Shown: positions 17,064 through 25,911, numbered from the stretch's first letter. The stretch is DNA of 64,000 nucleotides from an uncultured Clostridia bacterium (GCA_937907605.1 CALCYI010000034.1:12821-76820); one strand, 5' to 3'. The notes: generated from the sequence alone by a model not told the origin. Numbers and translations: made by a program.

Positions 17064-17693
17064 TCAACTCTCAACTATATTCTTCCTTATCGGTTTTACC
17101 GCCATAAGAACTATAACAACTACTACCGTAATTATCATTTCGGGTATCATATACGCCGCGTTATAGATTAACGAATAAAGCGCTGCAAGCGAGGTGCCTG
17201 AGAAGGTATTTAAAATTTTCTCGCCCGAGCCGTTATTCATAACGTCGGTAAAGAACCATTCAGCATAGCTTCCCCAGAGGATAAGCCCCGAGGTGAAATG
17301 AGCCGCAAGCCTGAGTAAAACGGCAATTCCGCCGCCGAGAGCGATAGAAACGGTATCGTTCTTAATCTTACCCTTGAACATACCCGAAAGCCCGACAACC
17401 GAAAATGCAATAAGATAGTCAATTAAGGCTATAAGAATTATATTAATTACCTTTTGACCTGCAAACGCCGAGGTAGTAGTAGCGCCTAAAATAGCCTGTA
17501 ATATTCCGTAAACAAGTCCCGAAAACAAGCCCCATTTAACGCCGTACTTATAGCCGAGAACTACAATCGGAACCATGCTTGCAAGCGTGATTGAGCCGCC
17601 GAAGGGCCATTCAAAAACCTTAATCAGCGATAAAATCGTAGCAAGCGCAATAAGCACGCCCGTGGTCGTAAGTCTTTTAGTCTTTTCGTTCAT
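17064..17693 (-). CDS. thiT: Thiamine-specific ECF transporter S component
   Basis: A 209-residue membrane protein with about six helices. The N-terminus carries TTTGVLIALATILSLIKVFEWPFGGSITLASMVPIV, the ThiT (YuaJ) signature with a conserved tryptophan and the G-G-S-I-T segment used for thiamine binding; GLVYGILQAILGA follows. It would dock on a shared ECF energizing module encoded elsewhere. A TPP riboswitch in its leader supports thiamine as substrate and predicts shut-off when thiamine pyrophosphate is plentiful. The ATG at 17691-17693 follows AAGGAGGAAA. Confidence 0.95.
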   Translation of the reverse strand: MNEKTKRLTTTGVLIALATILSLIKVFEWPFGGSITLASMVPIVVLGYKYGVKWGLFSGLVYGILQAILGATTTSAFAGQKVINIILIALIDYLIAFSVVGLSGMFKGKIKNDTVSIALGGGIAVLLRLAAHFTSGLILWGSYAEWFFTDVMNNGSGEKILNTFSGTSLAALYSLIYNAAYMIPEMIITVVVVIVLMAVKPIRKNIVES

Positions 17694-17729
17694 ATTTTTT
17701 CCTCCTTAAACCTTAAAGCTTAAACCTAA

Positions 17730-17765
17730 CAAATGCGCCCCCGCAATATAGCAGGGGCGCATTTG
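17730..17765 (-). terminator. Hairpin between the TPP riboswitch and thiT (probable expression platform)
   Basis: Minus strand CAAATGCGCCCC / GGGGCGCATTTG, twelve perfect pairs around TGCTATATTGCG. The tract after it is TTAGGTTTAAG, so it is a weak terminator by T content but sits where a terminator is expected. Confidence 0.65.
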
Positions 17766-17778
17766 TACTTCTCTCTCG

Positions 17779-17855
17779 TCTTCCTTCGCGCGCATTACCG
17801 CACAGGTTCGAGGGTATAATCTCAGCCGCGCATAGAATCACGGCACCCCTGACTT
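17779..17855 (-). ncRNA. TPP riboswitch (THI element)
   Basis: On the minus strand the conserved core is readable: GGGGTGCC, then GGCTGAGATTATACCC, then TCGAACCTGTGCGGTAATGC and a closing GCGAAGGAA. These match the CUGAGA and ACC..GAACCUG..UAAUGCC blocks of the TPP aptamer. It lies upstream of thiT, which fits thiamine control. Confidence 0.93.
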
Positions 17856-17869
17856 ATTAAGTTAGGTAT

Positions 17870-17898
17870 ATATTACTCTTTTTAAAATAAATTGTCAA
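17870..17898 (-). promoter_or_regulatory. Promoter for the TPP riboswitch-thiT transcript
   Basis: Minus strand TTGACA, 17 bp, TAATAT, directly upstream of the riboswitch. Confidence 0.8.
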
Positions 17899-17906
17899 TA
17901 GCAGCC

Positions 17907-17935
17907 TTGACAAATCTTTTTCACGGTGATATTAT
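17907..17935 (+). promoter_or_regulatory. Promoter for the T-box-thrS transcript
   Basis: TTGACA, 17 bp, TATTAT; nearly back to back with the thiT promoter. Confidence 0.8.
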
Positions 17936-17949
17936 ATCTTTAATATTTA

Positions 17950-18170
17950 AAGCATTGATAGGGATACGGCAGTTCTTTTGAAGTTTCAGAGAGCATTCGG
18001 CAGGTGAAAGAATGCACGGAGAATCTACTGTTACCGCCCTTGAGTGCAGGCAGGAAATGGCTTGCCGCAGGTCTGCGTTAAAGACTTTGAGTGATGTTAT
18101 ATTTCGTATAACATAATTCAGGTGGAACCGCGTATATTTTACGTCCTGATTTTTCGGGGCGTTTTTTATT
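17950..18170 (+). ncRNA. T-box riboswitch leader of thrS
   Basis: The leader has AGAGAGC with GGTGAAAG (stem I distal elements), a specifier region at about 18020-18036 offering threonine codons ACT and ACC, and the T-box AGGTGGAACCGCG at 18120-18132. The UGGA in the T-box can pair with a UCCA tRNA end, as for tRNA-Thr. A terminator (ACGTCCTGA / TCGGGGCGT plus TTTTTT, 18141-18167) follows. Uncharged tRNA-Thr should stabilise the antiterminator and turn on thrS. Confidence 0.93.
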
Positions 18171-18171
18171 T

Positions 18172-18341
18172 GAAACGAAGATACGAAAGTACGAAAATAC
18201 GAAGCGTTGACCGGAGGTCAACAGTCGGGTCTTGCAGACTGCATTATAATGGGTACGGGCAAAGCCCGTCCTTCTGCAAGCGCAGCTTGACTTCGTTGCA
18301 CGCTTTGCGTGCATTTCGTTTTTCGTTATTTCGTTTTTCAT
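18172..18341. repeat. Multi-hairpin palindromic repeat, copy B
   Basis: Edges are CGAAGATACGAAAGTACGA and CGTTTTTCGTTATTTCG. Inside are TTGACC-GGA-GGTCAA, GTCT-TGC-AGAC, ACGGGC-AAA-GCCCGT, CAAGC-GCA-GCTTG and GCACGC-TTT-GCGTGC in that order. It is wedged between the T-box terminator and the thrS ribosome site, so it is transcribed whenever the T-box reads through. Confidence 0.85.
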
Positions 18342-18370
18342 AACACATATATTAAAAGGGAGACATTAGT

Positions 18371-20305
18371 ATGAAGATTACGCTTAAGGACGGCAGTATC
18401 CTTGAATACGCCGAGGCTAAAACCGCGGCTGATATTACCAGGGATATTTCAATGGGACTTTTCAGGAACGCAACCGCGTGCAAAATTGACGGCGCTGTTT
18501 CCGATTTAAGAACCGTTATCGACGGAGATTGCGCTCTTGAGGTACTCACCTTTGACGACGAGGACGGCAAGAGAACGTATAACCACACCGCCTCTCACAT
18601 AATGGCGCAGGCTGTTAAGCGCCTCTATCCCGACGCAAAGCTTACCATAGGTCCCGCTATAGAAAACGGCTTTTACTATGACTTTGACGTTGAAAACACC
18701 TTCTCCCCCGAGGATTTAGACAAAATCGAGGCGGAGATGAAGAATATCATTAAGGAAAACCTTGAGCTTGAGCGTTTTGAGCTCCCCGCCCCCGAAGCAA
18801 TTGCTTTAATGGAGAGCAAGAATGAGCCGTACAAGGTCGAGCTTATCAAGGAGCACGCCGACAAGGGCGAGGCTATCAGCTTTTACAAGCAGGGCGAATT
18901 CACCGAGCTCTGCGCGGGTCCTCACGTATTCAAAACGGGTCAGATTAAGCACAACGCTTTTAAGCTCATAAGCAATAATGCTGCGTACTGGAGGGGCGAC
19001 TCAAAGGGCAAGGCGCTTCAGCGTATCTACGGTATTGCGTTCCCGAAGAAAGAGCAGCTTGACGAATACCTCCGGAAGCTTGAGGAAGCAAAAATGCGCG
19101 ACCACAGAAAGCTCGGTCACGACCTTGAGCTCTTTATGACCGACGAGCTCGTCGGCAAGGGTATGCCGATGTTTCTTCCAAAGGGCTACACGCTCTGGCG
19201 TATTTTAGAGGATTACATTCGCGATAAGGAGATTAAGTCGGGCTATCAGCACGTGCTTACCCCCTGCGTGGGAACCGTGGATTTATACAAGACCTCGGGA
19301 CACTGGGAGCATTACCAGAATAATATGTTCCCCGCTATGGAGGTTGAGGACGAAACCTACGTACTCAGACCGATGAACTGCCCCCATCATATGCGTATTT
19401 ACGCTAACACACGCCATTCCTACCGTAATCTTCCCGTAAGAATCGGCGAAATTGCGCACGACTTCCGCTTTGAAGCGTCGGGTACTCTCAAGGGCATTGA
19501 AAGAGGCCGTCACTTCTGTCAGAACGACGCCCACCTCTTCGTAACCCCCGAGCAGATTAAGGACGAATTTGCAAAGGTTGTTGACTTAATCTTTGAAACC
19601 TATAAGGATTTCGGAATTACGGATTACCGCTGCGTACTGTCGCTTCGTGACCCTGCGGATACGGAAAAATACCATCAGGATGACGAGATGTGGGATACAG
19701 CAGAAAACGCTCTGCGCGAGGTTCTGAACGATTTAGATCTTGACTACACGGAAGAAATCGGCGAGGCTGCCTTCTACGGACCGAAGCTTGACGTTAACGT
19801 TAAGCCCGCGGTAGGCGCTGAATACACGCTTTCCACCTGTCAGCTTGACTTCTGCCTTCCCGCAAAGTTCAACCTCACCTATATCGACAAGGACAATACG
19901 GCGCATACTCCCGTTGTGCTTCACCGTGCAATTCTCGGCTCGCTTGACAGATTTATGGCGTACTTAATCGAGGAAACCATGGGCGCCTTCCCGACCTGGC
20001 TTGCTCCCGTTCAGGTTAAGTTCCTTCCCATTGCGGACAGACATCAGGATTACGCAAGGGAAATGATGGAAAAGCTTGAGGCGGCGGGCGTTCGCTGTGA
20101 GCTTGACGACAGAAGCGAAAAAATCGGCTTCAAGATTCGTTCGGCGCAGATGGAAAAAATCCCGTATATGATTCTCGTAGGCGATAAGGATATTGAAGCG
20201 AATACAATCTCCGTACGTTCAAGGAAGAACGGCGACGAGGGCGCAACCTCAATCGACGAATTTGTTGCAAGAATTAAAAATGAAATTGAAGAAAAGGCAA
20301 AATAA
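18371..20305 (+). CDS. thrS: Threonyl-tRNA synthetase
   Basis: Class II synthetase charging tRNA-Thr, 644 residues, normal length. Order: TGS domain (1-60), editing/SAD domain with NHTASHIMAQAV near 75 and ELCAGPHVF near 180, then the catalytic core with motif 2 (FRFEASGTLKGIERGRHFCQND) and motif 3 region (LHRAILGSLDRFMAYLIEE), and the anticodon-binding domain from about residue 540. Control is by the T-box leader. Ribosome site AAAGGGAG precedes the ATG. Confidence 0.98.
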   Translation: MKITLKDGSILEYAEAKTAADITRDISMGLFRNATACKIDGAVSDLRTVIDGDCALEVLTFDDEDGKRTYNHTASHIMAQAVKRLYPDAKLTIGPAIENGFYYDFDVENTFSPEDLDKIEAEMKNIIKENLELERFELPAPEAIALMESKNEPYKVELIKEHADKGEAISFYKQGEFTELCAGPHVFKTGQIKHNAFKLISNNAAYWRGDSKGKALQRIYGIAFPKKEQLDEYLRKLEEAKMRDHRKLGHDLELFMTDELVGKGMPMFLPKGYTLWRILEDYIRDKEIKSGYQHVLTPCVGTVDLYKTSGHWEHYQNNMFPAMEVEDETYVLRPMNCPHHMRIYANTRHSYRNLPVRIGEIAHDFRFEASGTLKGIERGRHFCQNDAHLFVTPEQIKDEFAKVVDLIFETYKDFGITDYRCVLSLRDPADTEKYHQDDEMWDTAENALREVLNDLDLDYTEEIGEAAFYGPKLDVNVKPAVGAEYTLSTCQLDFCLPAKFNLTYIDKDNTAHTPVVLHRAILGSLDRFMAYLIEETMGAFPTWLAPVQVKFLPIADRHQDYAREMMEKLEAAGVRCELDDRSEKIGFKIRSAQMEKIPYMILVGDKDIEANTISVRSRKNGDEGATSIDEFVARIKNEIEEKAK

Positions 20306-20313
20306 TTACAAAG

Positions 20314-20335
20314 CAGCTCCGAGGAATCGGAGCTG
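20314..20335 (+). terminator. Terminator after thrS (weak T tract)
   Basis: Stem CAGCTCCGA / TCGGAGCTG with GGAA loop, followed by TAATATTTTAG. Confidence 0.65.
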
Positions 20336-20371
20336 TAATATTTTAGCGTTTTAAATCAGTAAAATTTACTG

Positions 20372-20400
20372 TTGTAATTTAGTTTCGTTTGTGCTAAAAT
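20372..20400 (+). promoter_or_regulatory. Promoter for iorA-iorB-paaK-ACT
   Basis: TTGTAA, 17 bp, TAAAAT, about 65 bp upstream of the iorA ATG. Confidence 0.6.
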
Positions 20401-20465
20401 GTTATCTAAATAAAATAAACTAAATACAACAGACAAAATACACAGATAAATAAAGGGTGATAGGA

Positions 20466-22187
20466 ATGAAGGAATTAATGCTCGGCAACAAGGCGTTCGC
20501 GCGCGGACTTTACGAAGCGGGCTGCGCCGTTGCCTCAAGCTATCCGGGAACTCCGTCAACGGAGATTACCGAGGAGGCTGCAAAATATGACGAGATTTAC
20601 TGCGAGTGGGCGCCGAACGAAAAGGTAGCTATGGAGGTTGCCTTCGGTGCCTCTATGGCGGGCAAAAAAAGCTTCTGCGGTATGAAGCACGTAGGCTTAA
20701 ACGTTGCCGCAGACCCGCTTTATACGGCTTCCTACACAGGCGTAAACGCAGGTATGGTAATCGCCGTTGCGGACGACGCGGGTATGCACTCCTCGCAAAA
20801 CGAGCAGGATTCGCGCCACCACGCGATTGCGGCAAAGGTGCCGATGCTCGACCCGTCGGATTCAGCCGAAGCGCTTGAATTCGTAAAGCTTGCCTACGAC
20901 CTTTCCGAAGAATATGACACCCCGTTCATAGTAAAAATGTGCACGAGGGTTTCGCACTGCCAGAGCCTCGTTGAAAAGGGCGAAAGAATTGAGGTATCAA
21001 AGCCGTACAAGGCGGATATTGCAAAATACGTAATGATGCCCGGTAACGCTAAAAAGCGCCACCCCTTCGTTGAGGAGAGAATGGCAAGGCTCACCGAATA
21101 TGCGGAAACGAGCGGAATTAACAGGGTTGAAATGGGCGGCACCGACCTCGGTATTATCACCTCGTCGACGGCATATCTCTACACTAAAGAGGTATTCGGC
21201 GACAGCGCGAGCGTGCTCAAGCTCGGTATGGTAAATCCCCTGCCCGTTAAGCTTATTAAGGACTTTGCCTCAAAGGTGAAGAGGGTTGTTGTTATAGAAG
21301 AGCTTGACCCGATTATTGAAAATCACTGCCGCGCGCTCGGTATCGAGGTTCAGGGCAAGGACATACTCCCGATAGTAGGCGAATTTTCACAGAACTTAAT
21401 CGCTCAGAAGCTCGGGCTTCCCGAAAAGGAGCACTGCTCCTTCAGCGAGTCGCTTCCTATGAGGCCGCCCGCAATGTGCTCGGGCTGTCCGCACAGGGGC
21501 GTATTCTATACGCTTAATAAAAACAAGTGCACCGTACTCGGCGACATCGGCTGCTACACGCTCGGCGCGGTTGCTCCGCTTTCGGCAATGCATATGACGC
21601 TTTGTATGGGCGCTTCCGTTTCCGCAACCCACGGCTTCAATAAGGCGCTCGGCGCAAAAGCAGAGGGCAAAACCGTTGCGGTTATCGGCGATTCAACCTT
21701 TATGCACTCGGGTATGACGGGGCTTGCGAACATCGCGTACAACCAGTCAAGCTCAACCGTTATCATTCTCGATAACTCCATTACGGGTATGACGGGACAT
21801 CAGCAAAACCCGACGACGGGCTACAACATCAAGGGCGACCCCGCGGGTAAAATCGACCTTGAAGCACTGTGCAGGTCAATGGGCTTTAACAGAGTACGAG
21901 TTGTAGACCCGTACGACCTTAAGGAAACCGACAGGGCAATTAAAGAGGAGCTTGCGGCTGACGAGCCGTCGGTAATAATCTCACGCCGTCCCTGCGTGCT
22001 TCTTAAATACGTTAAAACGAACCCGCCGCTCAAGGCGGAGGAGGATAAATGCGTGGGCTGTAAATCCTGTATGAAGCTCGGCTGTCCGTCGATAAGCTTC
22101 AAGGACGGTAAGGCGCACGTTGACGCAACGCTCTGCACGGGCTGCGGCGTATGTCAGCAGCTCTGTCAATTTGACGCGCTTAACTGA
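20466..22187 (+). CDS. iorA: Indolepyruvate:ferredoxin oxidoreductase, alpha subunit
   Basis: Thiamine-diphosphate and iron-sulfur enzyme that oxidatively decarboxylates aryl-pyruvates to aryl-acetyl-CoA with ferredoxin. The N-terminal half carries SSYPGTPSTEITEEA and NEKVAMEVAFGASMAGKKS; the middle has the CSGCPHRGVFYTL and TPP-binding VIGDSTFMHSGMTGLANIAYN with DNSITGMTGHQQNP; the C-terminus has two 4Fe-4S sites (CVGCKSCMKLGCP and CTGCGVCQQLC). I chose the ATG at 20466, six bases after AAAGGGTG, over a GTG at 20457. The beta subunit follows 11 bp on. Confidence 0.96.
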   Translation: MKELMLGNKAFARGLYEAGCAVASSYPGTPSTEITEEAAKYDEIYCEWAPNEKVAMEVAFGASMAGKKSFCGMKHVGLNVAADPLYTASYTGVNAGMVIAVADDAGMHSSQNEQDSRHHAIAAKVPMLDPSDSAEALEFVKLAYDLSEEYDTPFIVKMCTRVSHCQSLVEKGERIEVSKPYKADIAKYVMMPGNAKKRHPFVEERMARLTEYAETSGINRVEMGGTDLGIITSSTAYLYTKEVFGDSASVLKLGMVNPLPVKLIKDFASKVKRVVVIEELDPIIENHCRALGIEVQGKDILPIVGEFSQNLIAQKLGLPEKEHCSFSESLPMRPPAMCSGCPHRGVFYTLNKNKCTVLGDIGCYTLGAVAPLSAMHMTLCMGASVSATHGFNKALGAKAEGKTVAVIGDSTFMHSGMTGLANIAYNQSSSTVIILDNSITGMTGHQQNPTTGYNIKGDPAGKIDLEALCRSMGFNRVRVVDPYDLKETDRAIKEELAADEPSVIISRRPCVLLKYVKTNPPLKAEEDKCVGCKSCMKLGCPSISFKDGKAHVDATLCTGCGVCQQLCQFDALN

Positions 22188-22198
22188 GGAAAGGAGAA

Positions 22199-22774
22199 AT
22201 GGCTATGACTAAAAACATTATGATTGTCGGCGTCGGCGGTCAGGGCTCGCTTCTTGCAAGCAAGCTGCTCGGTCAGATTCTTCTTAATGCAGGCTATGAC
22301 GTTAAGGTATCCGAGGTACACGGTATGAGCCAGAGAGGCGGCTCGGTCGTAACCTACGTCCGCTTCGGCGACAAGGTGTACTCTCCTATCATTGACAAGG
22401 GCGAAGCGGATTATATAGTTTCCTTCGAGCTGCTTGAGGCAGCCAGATACGTTGAATTTTTAAAGCCAGGCGGTCACATCGTAGTAAACACTCAGCAGAT
22501 TGACCCCATGCCTGTAATCACGGGAAATGCGGCATATCCCGAAAACCTCGTTGAAAAGATGAAGGCATCAGGCGCTGAGGTTGAGGCGTTCGACGCGCTC
22601 GCCGTTGCTAACGAGGCGGGCTCGTCAAAGGCGGTTAATATCGCCCTGCTCGGCAGACTCTCTAAAAAATTTGACTTCACAGAGGAGCAATGGATGGAGG
22701 CGCTTGAAAAATGCGTGCCGCCTAAATTCATAGAGCTCAACAAAAAGGCTTTCGCGCTCGGAAGAAATTCATAA
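22199..22774 (+). CDS. iorB: Indolepyruvate:ferredoxin oxidoreductase, beta subunit
   Basis: The 191-residue gamma/beta-type domain partner of IorA. It begins with NIMIVGVGGQGSLLASKLLGQ and has SEVHGMSQRGGSVVTYVRFG near residue 40, both standard for this subunit. AAGGAG precedes the ATG at 22199; a second ATG six bases on is less well spaced. Confidence 0.95.
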   Translation: MAMTKNIMIVGVGGQGSLLASKLLGQILLNAGYDVKVSEVHGMSQRGGSVVTYVRFGDKVYSPIIDKGEADYIVSFELLEAARYVEFLKPGGHIVVNTQQIDPMPVITGNAAYPENLVEKMKASGAEVEAFDALAVANEAGSSKAVNIALLGRLSKKFDFTEEQWMEALEKCVPPKFIELNKKAFALGRNS

Positions 22775-22802
22775 CAATCTATAACAAAAAGGAGGAAGAA
22801 GA

Positions 22803-24107
22803 ATGGCAAATTATTATCAGCCCGAAATTGAAACAATGCCCGTGGATGAAATAAAGGCATTGCAGAGCAAAAAGCTCGTGGAACAGGTTAAATACGTTTA
22901 CGAAAACGTACCGTATTACCGCAAGAAAATGGAGGAAAAAGGAGTAAAGCCCGAAGATATCAAAGGGATTGAGGATATCAGCAAGCTCCCCTTCCTTTCC
23001 AAAGACGACTTAAGGGACGCATATCCCTACGGACTGCTCGGTACGGATTTAAAGAACATCGTGCGTATTCAGTCCACGTCGGGTACTACGGGCAGGCGCG
23101 TAGTTGCCTTCTACACACAGGAGGATATCGACATGTGGGAGGAGTGCTGCGCAAGGGCAATCGTTGCGGCAGGCGGCACAAACGAGGACGTATGTCACGT
23201 TTGCTACGGCTACGGACTTTTCACGGGCGGTCCCGGTTTAAACGGCGGCTCTCACAAGGTTGGCTGCATGACTCTTCCGATGTCTTCGGGCAATACCGAC
23301 AGACAGATTCAGTTTATGATGGACCTCGGTTCAACAATCCTCTGCTGTACGCCGTCATATGCTGCGTACATAGGCGAATCGCTTGCAGAAAAGGGCTACA
23401 AGCCCGAGGATAACAAGCTCAAGGCGGGTATCTTCGGCGCTGAACCGTGGACTGAGGAAATGCGTCAGGAAATCGAAAAGAGCCTCGGCATTAAGGCGTA
23501 TGATATTTACGGTTTAACAGAGACCTCAGGCCCCGGCGTTTCCTTCGAATGTGAGGAGCAGACGGGTATGCATATTAACGAGGACCATTTCTACGCGGAA
23601 ATTATCGACCCGAAAACAGGCGAGGTTTTACCCGAGGGCGAAAAGGGCGAGCTCGTTTTCACCTCCCTTGACAAAAAGGGCTTCCCGCTCCTTCGTTACA
23701 GAACAAAGGATATATGCATACTCACCCGTAAGCCCTGCTCCTGCGGCAGAACGCATATAAAGATGAGCAAGCCGCTCGGCAGAAGCGACGATATGATGAT
23801 TATCCGCGGCGTCAATGTATTCCCGAGCCAGATTGAAACCGTACTGCTCAAGGAGGGCTACACGCCGAATTACCAGATTGTTGTAGACCGTGTTAAGAAT
23901 ACGGACACCTTTGATATTTACGTAGAATGTACTCCCGAGCGCTTCTCGGATAAGGTATCGGAAATGCAAAACAGCGAAAAGGAGCTTGCGCTTGCTATGC
24001 GCGCAATGCTCGGCATCAATCCGAAAATCCACCTTGTTGCGCCTAAATCAATCGAGCGCAGCGAGGGCAAGGCAGTACGCGTAATAGATAAGAGAAAGCT
24101 TCACTAA
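22803..24107 (+). CDS. paaK: Phenylacetate-CoA ligase family protein
   Basis: Adenylate-forming enzyme, 434 residues as usual for PaaK. Seen are the P-loop-like QSTSGTTGRRVVAFYT near residue 80, YGLTETSGPGVSFECEEQTGMHINEDHFYAEI near 225, and the C-terminal GRSDDMMIIRGVNVFPSQIE. With IorAB and an ACT protein in one operon, it likely interconverts aryl-acetates and their CoA esters, so the set would link aromatic amino-acid breakdown to ATP or, in reverse, to aryl-pyruvate formation. Ribosome site is AAAGGAGGAAG. Confidence 0.94.
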   Translation: MANYYQPEIETMPVDEIKALQSKKLVEQVKYVYENVPYYRKKMEEKGVKPEDIKGIEDISKLPFLSKDDLRDAYPYGLLGTDLKNIVRIQSTSGTTGRRVVAFYTQEDIDMWEECCARAIVAAGGTNEDVCHVCYGYGLFTGGPGLNGGSHKVGCMTLPMSSGNTDRQIQFMMDLGSTILCCTPSYAAYIGESLAEKGYKPEDNKLKAGIFGAEPWTEEMRQEIEKSLGIKAYDIYGLTETSGPGVSFECEEQTGMHINEDHFYAEIIDPKTGEVLPEGEKGELVFTSLDKKGFPLLRYRTKDICILTRKPCSCGRTHIKMSKPLGRSDDMMIIRGVNVFPSQIETVLLKEGYTPNYQIVVDRVKNTDTFDIYVECTPERFSDKVSEMQNSEKELALAMRAMLGINPKIHLVAPKSIERSEGKAVRVIDKRKLH

Positions 24108-24130
24108 GTTGAACTAAGGAGGTTTACACC

Positions 24131-24565
24131 ATGGCAATTACACAGTTATCTGCATTTTTGGAAAACACACCGGGTACGCTCTGCGAGGCGGTTAAGGCTA
24201 TTACAAACGCGGGCGTTAACATCCGCGCGCTCAGCGTGGCTGATACAAAGGATTTCGGTATTTTAAGAGTTATCGTTTCCGACACGGAAAAAACGAAGGA
24301 AGCGCTCAGCGCGGAAACAATCATTCAGGAAACTGCCGTAATCGCGGTTAAAATGAACGACAAGGCGGGCGCGCTCAGCGATATACTCAGCATACTTAAA
24401 GCAGCTGATATCAACGTTGAATACGTATACGCCTTCACCGGCGCCGTACAGGGCAACGCATACGTAGTGCTCCGGGTTGACGACGTGACCGTGGCTGAAC
24501 AGATTCTTAACCAAAACGGAATCCAGACGCTCAACAATGAGGATTTGAGCGATTTCTTAAAATAA
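24131..24565 (+). CDS. Tandem ACT-domain protein
   Basis: A 144-residue protein of two ACT modules. The first starts FLENTPGTLCEAVKAITNAGVNIRAL (residues 8-34) and the second KMNDKAGALSDILSILKAADINVEYV (about 74-100). ACT modules bind amino acids and act as sensors. Such genes often end iorAB-paaK operons, so it probably senses an aromatic amino acid or a derivative. Ribosome site is AAGGAGG, and the stop abuts the inverted-repeat element. Confidence 0.9.
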   Translation: MAITQLSAFLENTPGTLCEAVKAITNAGVNIRALSVADTKDFGILRVIVSDTEKTKEALSAETIIQETAVIAVKMNDKAGALSDILSILKAADINVEYVYAFTGAVQGNAYVVLRVDDVTVAEQILNQNGIQTLNNEDLSDFLK

Positions 24566-24567
24566 AC

Positions 24568-24881
24568 AAAAAACAGGCGGATTGAGCCCCGCCTTCCATA
24601 AGGAAGTATCGCCTCAATAATCAACTTTTTCGCACAATTAGTTCGTTAAAATTAACGGCAAGGCGTCAGCCTTGCCGTTAATTTATGCCTGCTACTTGTA
24701 CAAAACATTTGATTTTGAGGTGCTTTGCAGTTTAAATCGTCAGATTTTATTCAGATTGGTGATTATAAAATTGTCTGCATACTCGCGTATTCAGTCGATT
24801 TTTAATCGCCAAGATGGGTGAAAGCTGACGATTTAAACCGACACTTCCTTATGGAAAGCGGGGCAAAGCCGCCTGTTTTTT
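24568..24881. repeat. Inverted-repeat element with nested palindromes (MITE-like or complex terminator)
   Basis: The 40-base left arm (24568-24607) and 39-base right arm (24843-24881) are near-perfect inverted copies beginning AAAAAACAGGCGG and ending TCCATAAGGAAGT. Between them lie TTAACGGCAAGGC-GTCA-GCCTTGCCGTTAA at about 24651-24680 and a second inverted pair GTTTAAATCGTCAG / CTGACGATTTAAAC. Each outer arm can also fold alone (AGGCGG...CCGCCT and CTTCC-ATAA-GGAAG). No ORF of note is inside. It fills the gap between the convergent ACT and glycosyltransferase genes. Confidence 0.75.
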
Positions 24882-24894
24882 ATGTAAATCACTG

Positions 24895-25911
24895 TTAAAG
24901 TAATTTCAGTAGTAATCCCTTGATAGTATTCTTTATTCTTCTTTTATACAGCTTGGGATTATCTGATTTATAGAGATTAACAAATTCCGAATAATTCTCT
25001 TGCAGTATTGCCTTTGACATTTCTTTTGAAAAATGAGAATTAATAAAATCAACGTCTATGTATTTTTCAAATTCCCTAAAGGTATTGCGAATATAATCAA
25101 CATGTTCTTTTTTCGGAAATCTGACAATATAATGGTCAATTGAACCTACAATATAAGCAAAAAGATGTTTGTCATATCTTGATTTTTCTATATTTCCGTC
25201 AAAGTATTCAAGTATAGTTTCAAATAAAAGTCTGCTGACATATGCCATTTCGTTAATTGACCTTGAACACAGATTTTGCCTTAAGCCGTTGTTATAACAA
25301 TATACAATATCGCTTAATACTAATATATCGTTGGTAATAGTTTTTGTATAATTAAGATTAAAAATATGGTCTTCGCTATAATAAATATCCTCCCTGAAAC
25401 GTACATTAAAAGCATCAATTATCGATTTTCTGTATAGCTTACCGCACGGTCCCCAATTTGTGCGGTCCTGTTCTTCAAACCGCGTAAGTCTTTCATCTGC
25501 ACTGAAGCGCATATTTTTATGAATAATATCTTTTTTCAGGAATCCGTCTAATTGATATGAACCGCTTACAAGGTCAATACTGTCGTTAACCTTATCATAT
25601 AGTATTTTCAGAGCGTCTTTCGGAAGTGTATCGTCCGAATCAACGAATGTAATGAATTCGCCCTCCGCCCTTTCAATACCGAAATTCCTTGCCGATGATA
25701 CACCGCCGTTAACTTTCGAATAAACCTTCAGCCTTGCATCTGTATTTGAAATCTCATTTAGTTTAACAAGAGAGGAATCTGTTGAACCGTCATCAACGGC
25801 AATAATCTCAAAATCCGTAAAGCTCTGGGATAAAACGGAATTAATGCATTTATTTATATACTTTTCGCTGTTGTATACAGGAATAATTACGCTGATAACT
25901 ATTTTGTTCAT
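24895..25911 (-). CDS. Family 2 glycosyltransferase
   Basis: GT-A type enzyme. The N-terminus reads ISVIIPVYNSEKYINKCINSVLSQSFTDFEIIAVDDGSTDSS, with VNGGVSSARNFGIE and the DxD-like TFVDSDDTLP near residue 85, all typical of GT2. The start is uncertain: the ATG at 25911 follows TAAGGGG directly, while an ATG at 25935 adds eight residues and overlaps licD but has no clear ribosome site. Last gene of the flippase-licD-GT unit; probably adds a sugar to an envelope polysaccharide. AT-rich compared with neighbours. Confidence 0.92.
   Translation of the reverse strand: MNKIVISVIIPVYNSEKYINKCINSVLSQSFTDFEIIAVDDGSTDSSLVKLNEISNTDARLKVYSKVNGGVSSARNFGIERAEGEFITFVDSDDTLPKDALKILYDKVNDSIDLVSGSYQLDGFLKKDIIHKNMRFSADERLTRFEEQDRTNWGPCGKLYRKSIIDAFNVRFREDIYYSEDHIFNLNYTKTITNDILVLSDIVYCYNNGLRQNLCSRSINEMAYVSRLLFETILEYFDGNIEKSRYDKHLFAYIVGSIDHYIVRFPKKEHVDYIRNTFREFEKYIDVDFINSHFSKEMSKAILQENYSEFVNLYKSDNPKLYKRRIKNTIKGLLLKLL

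Noticed and set aside
17761..17850. Possible tRNA because of GGTTCGAG
   Set aside because: The surrounding sequence matches the TPP riboswitch core on the minus strand and does not form a cloverleaf.
18078..18343. Overlapping frames of 73-87 codons on both strands near 18.1-18.3 kb
   Set aside because: They run through the T-box terminator and repeat copy B, and the translated sequences reflect the palindromes.
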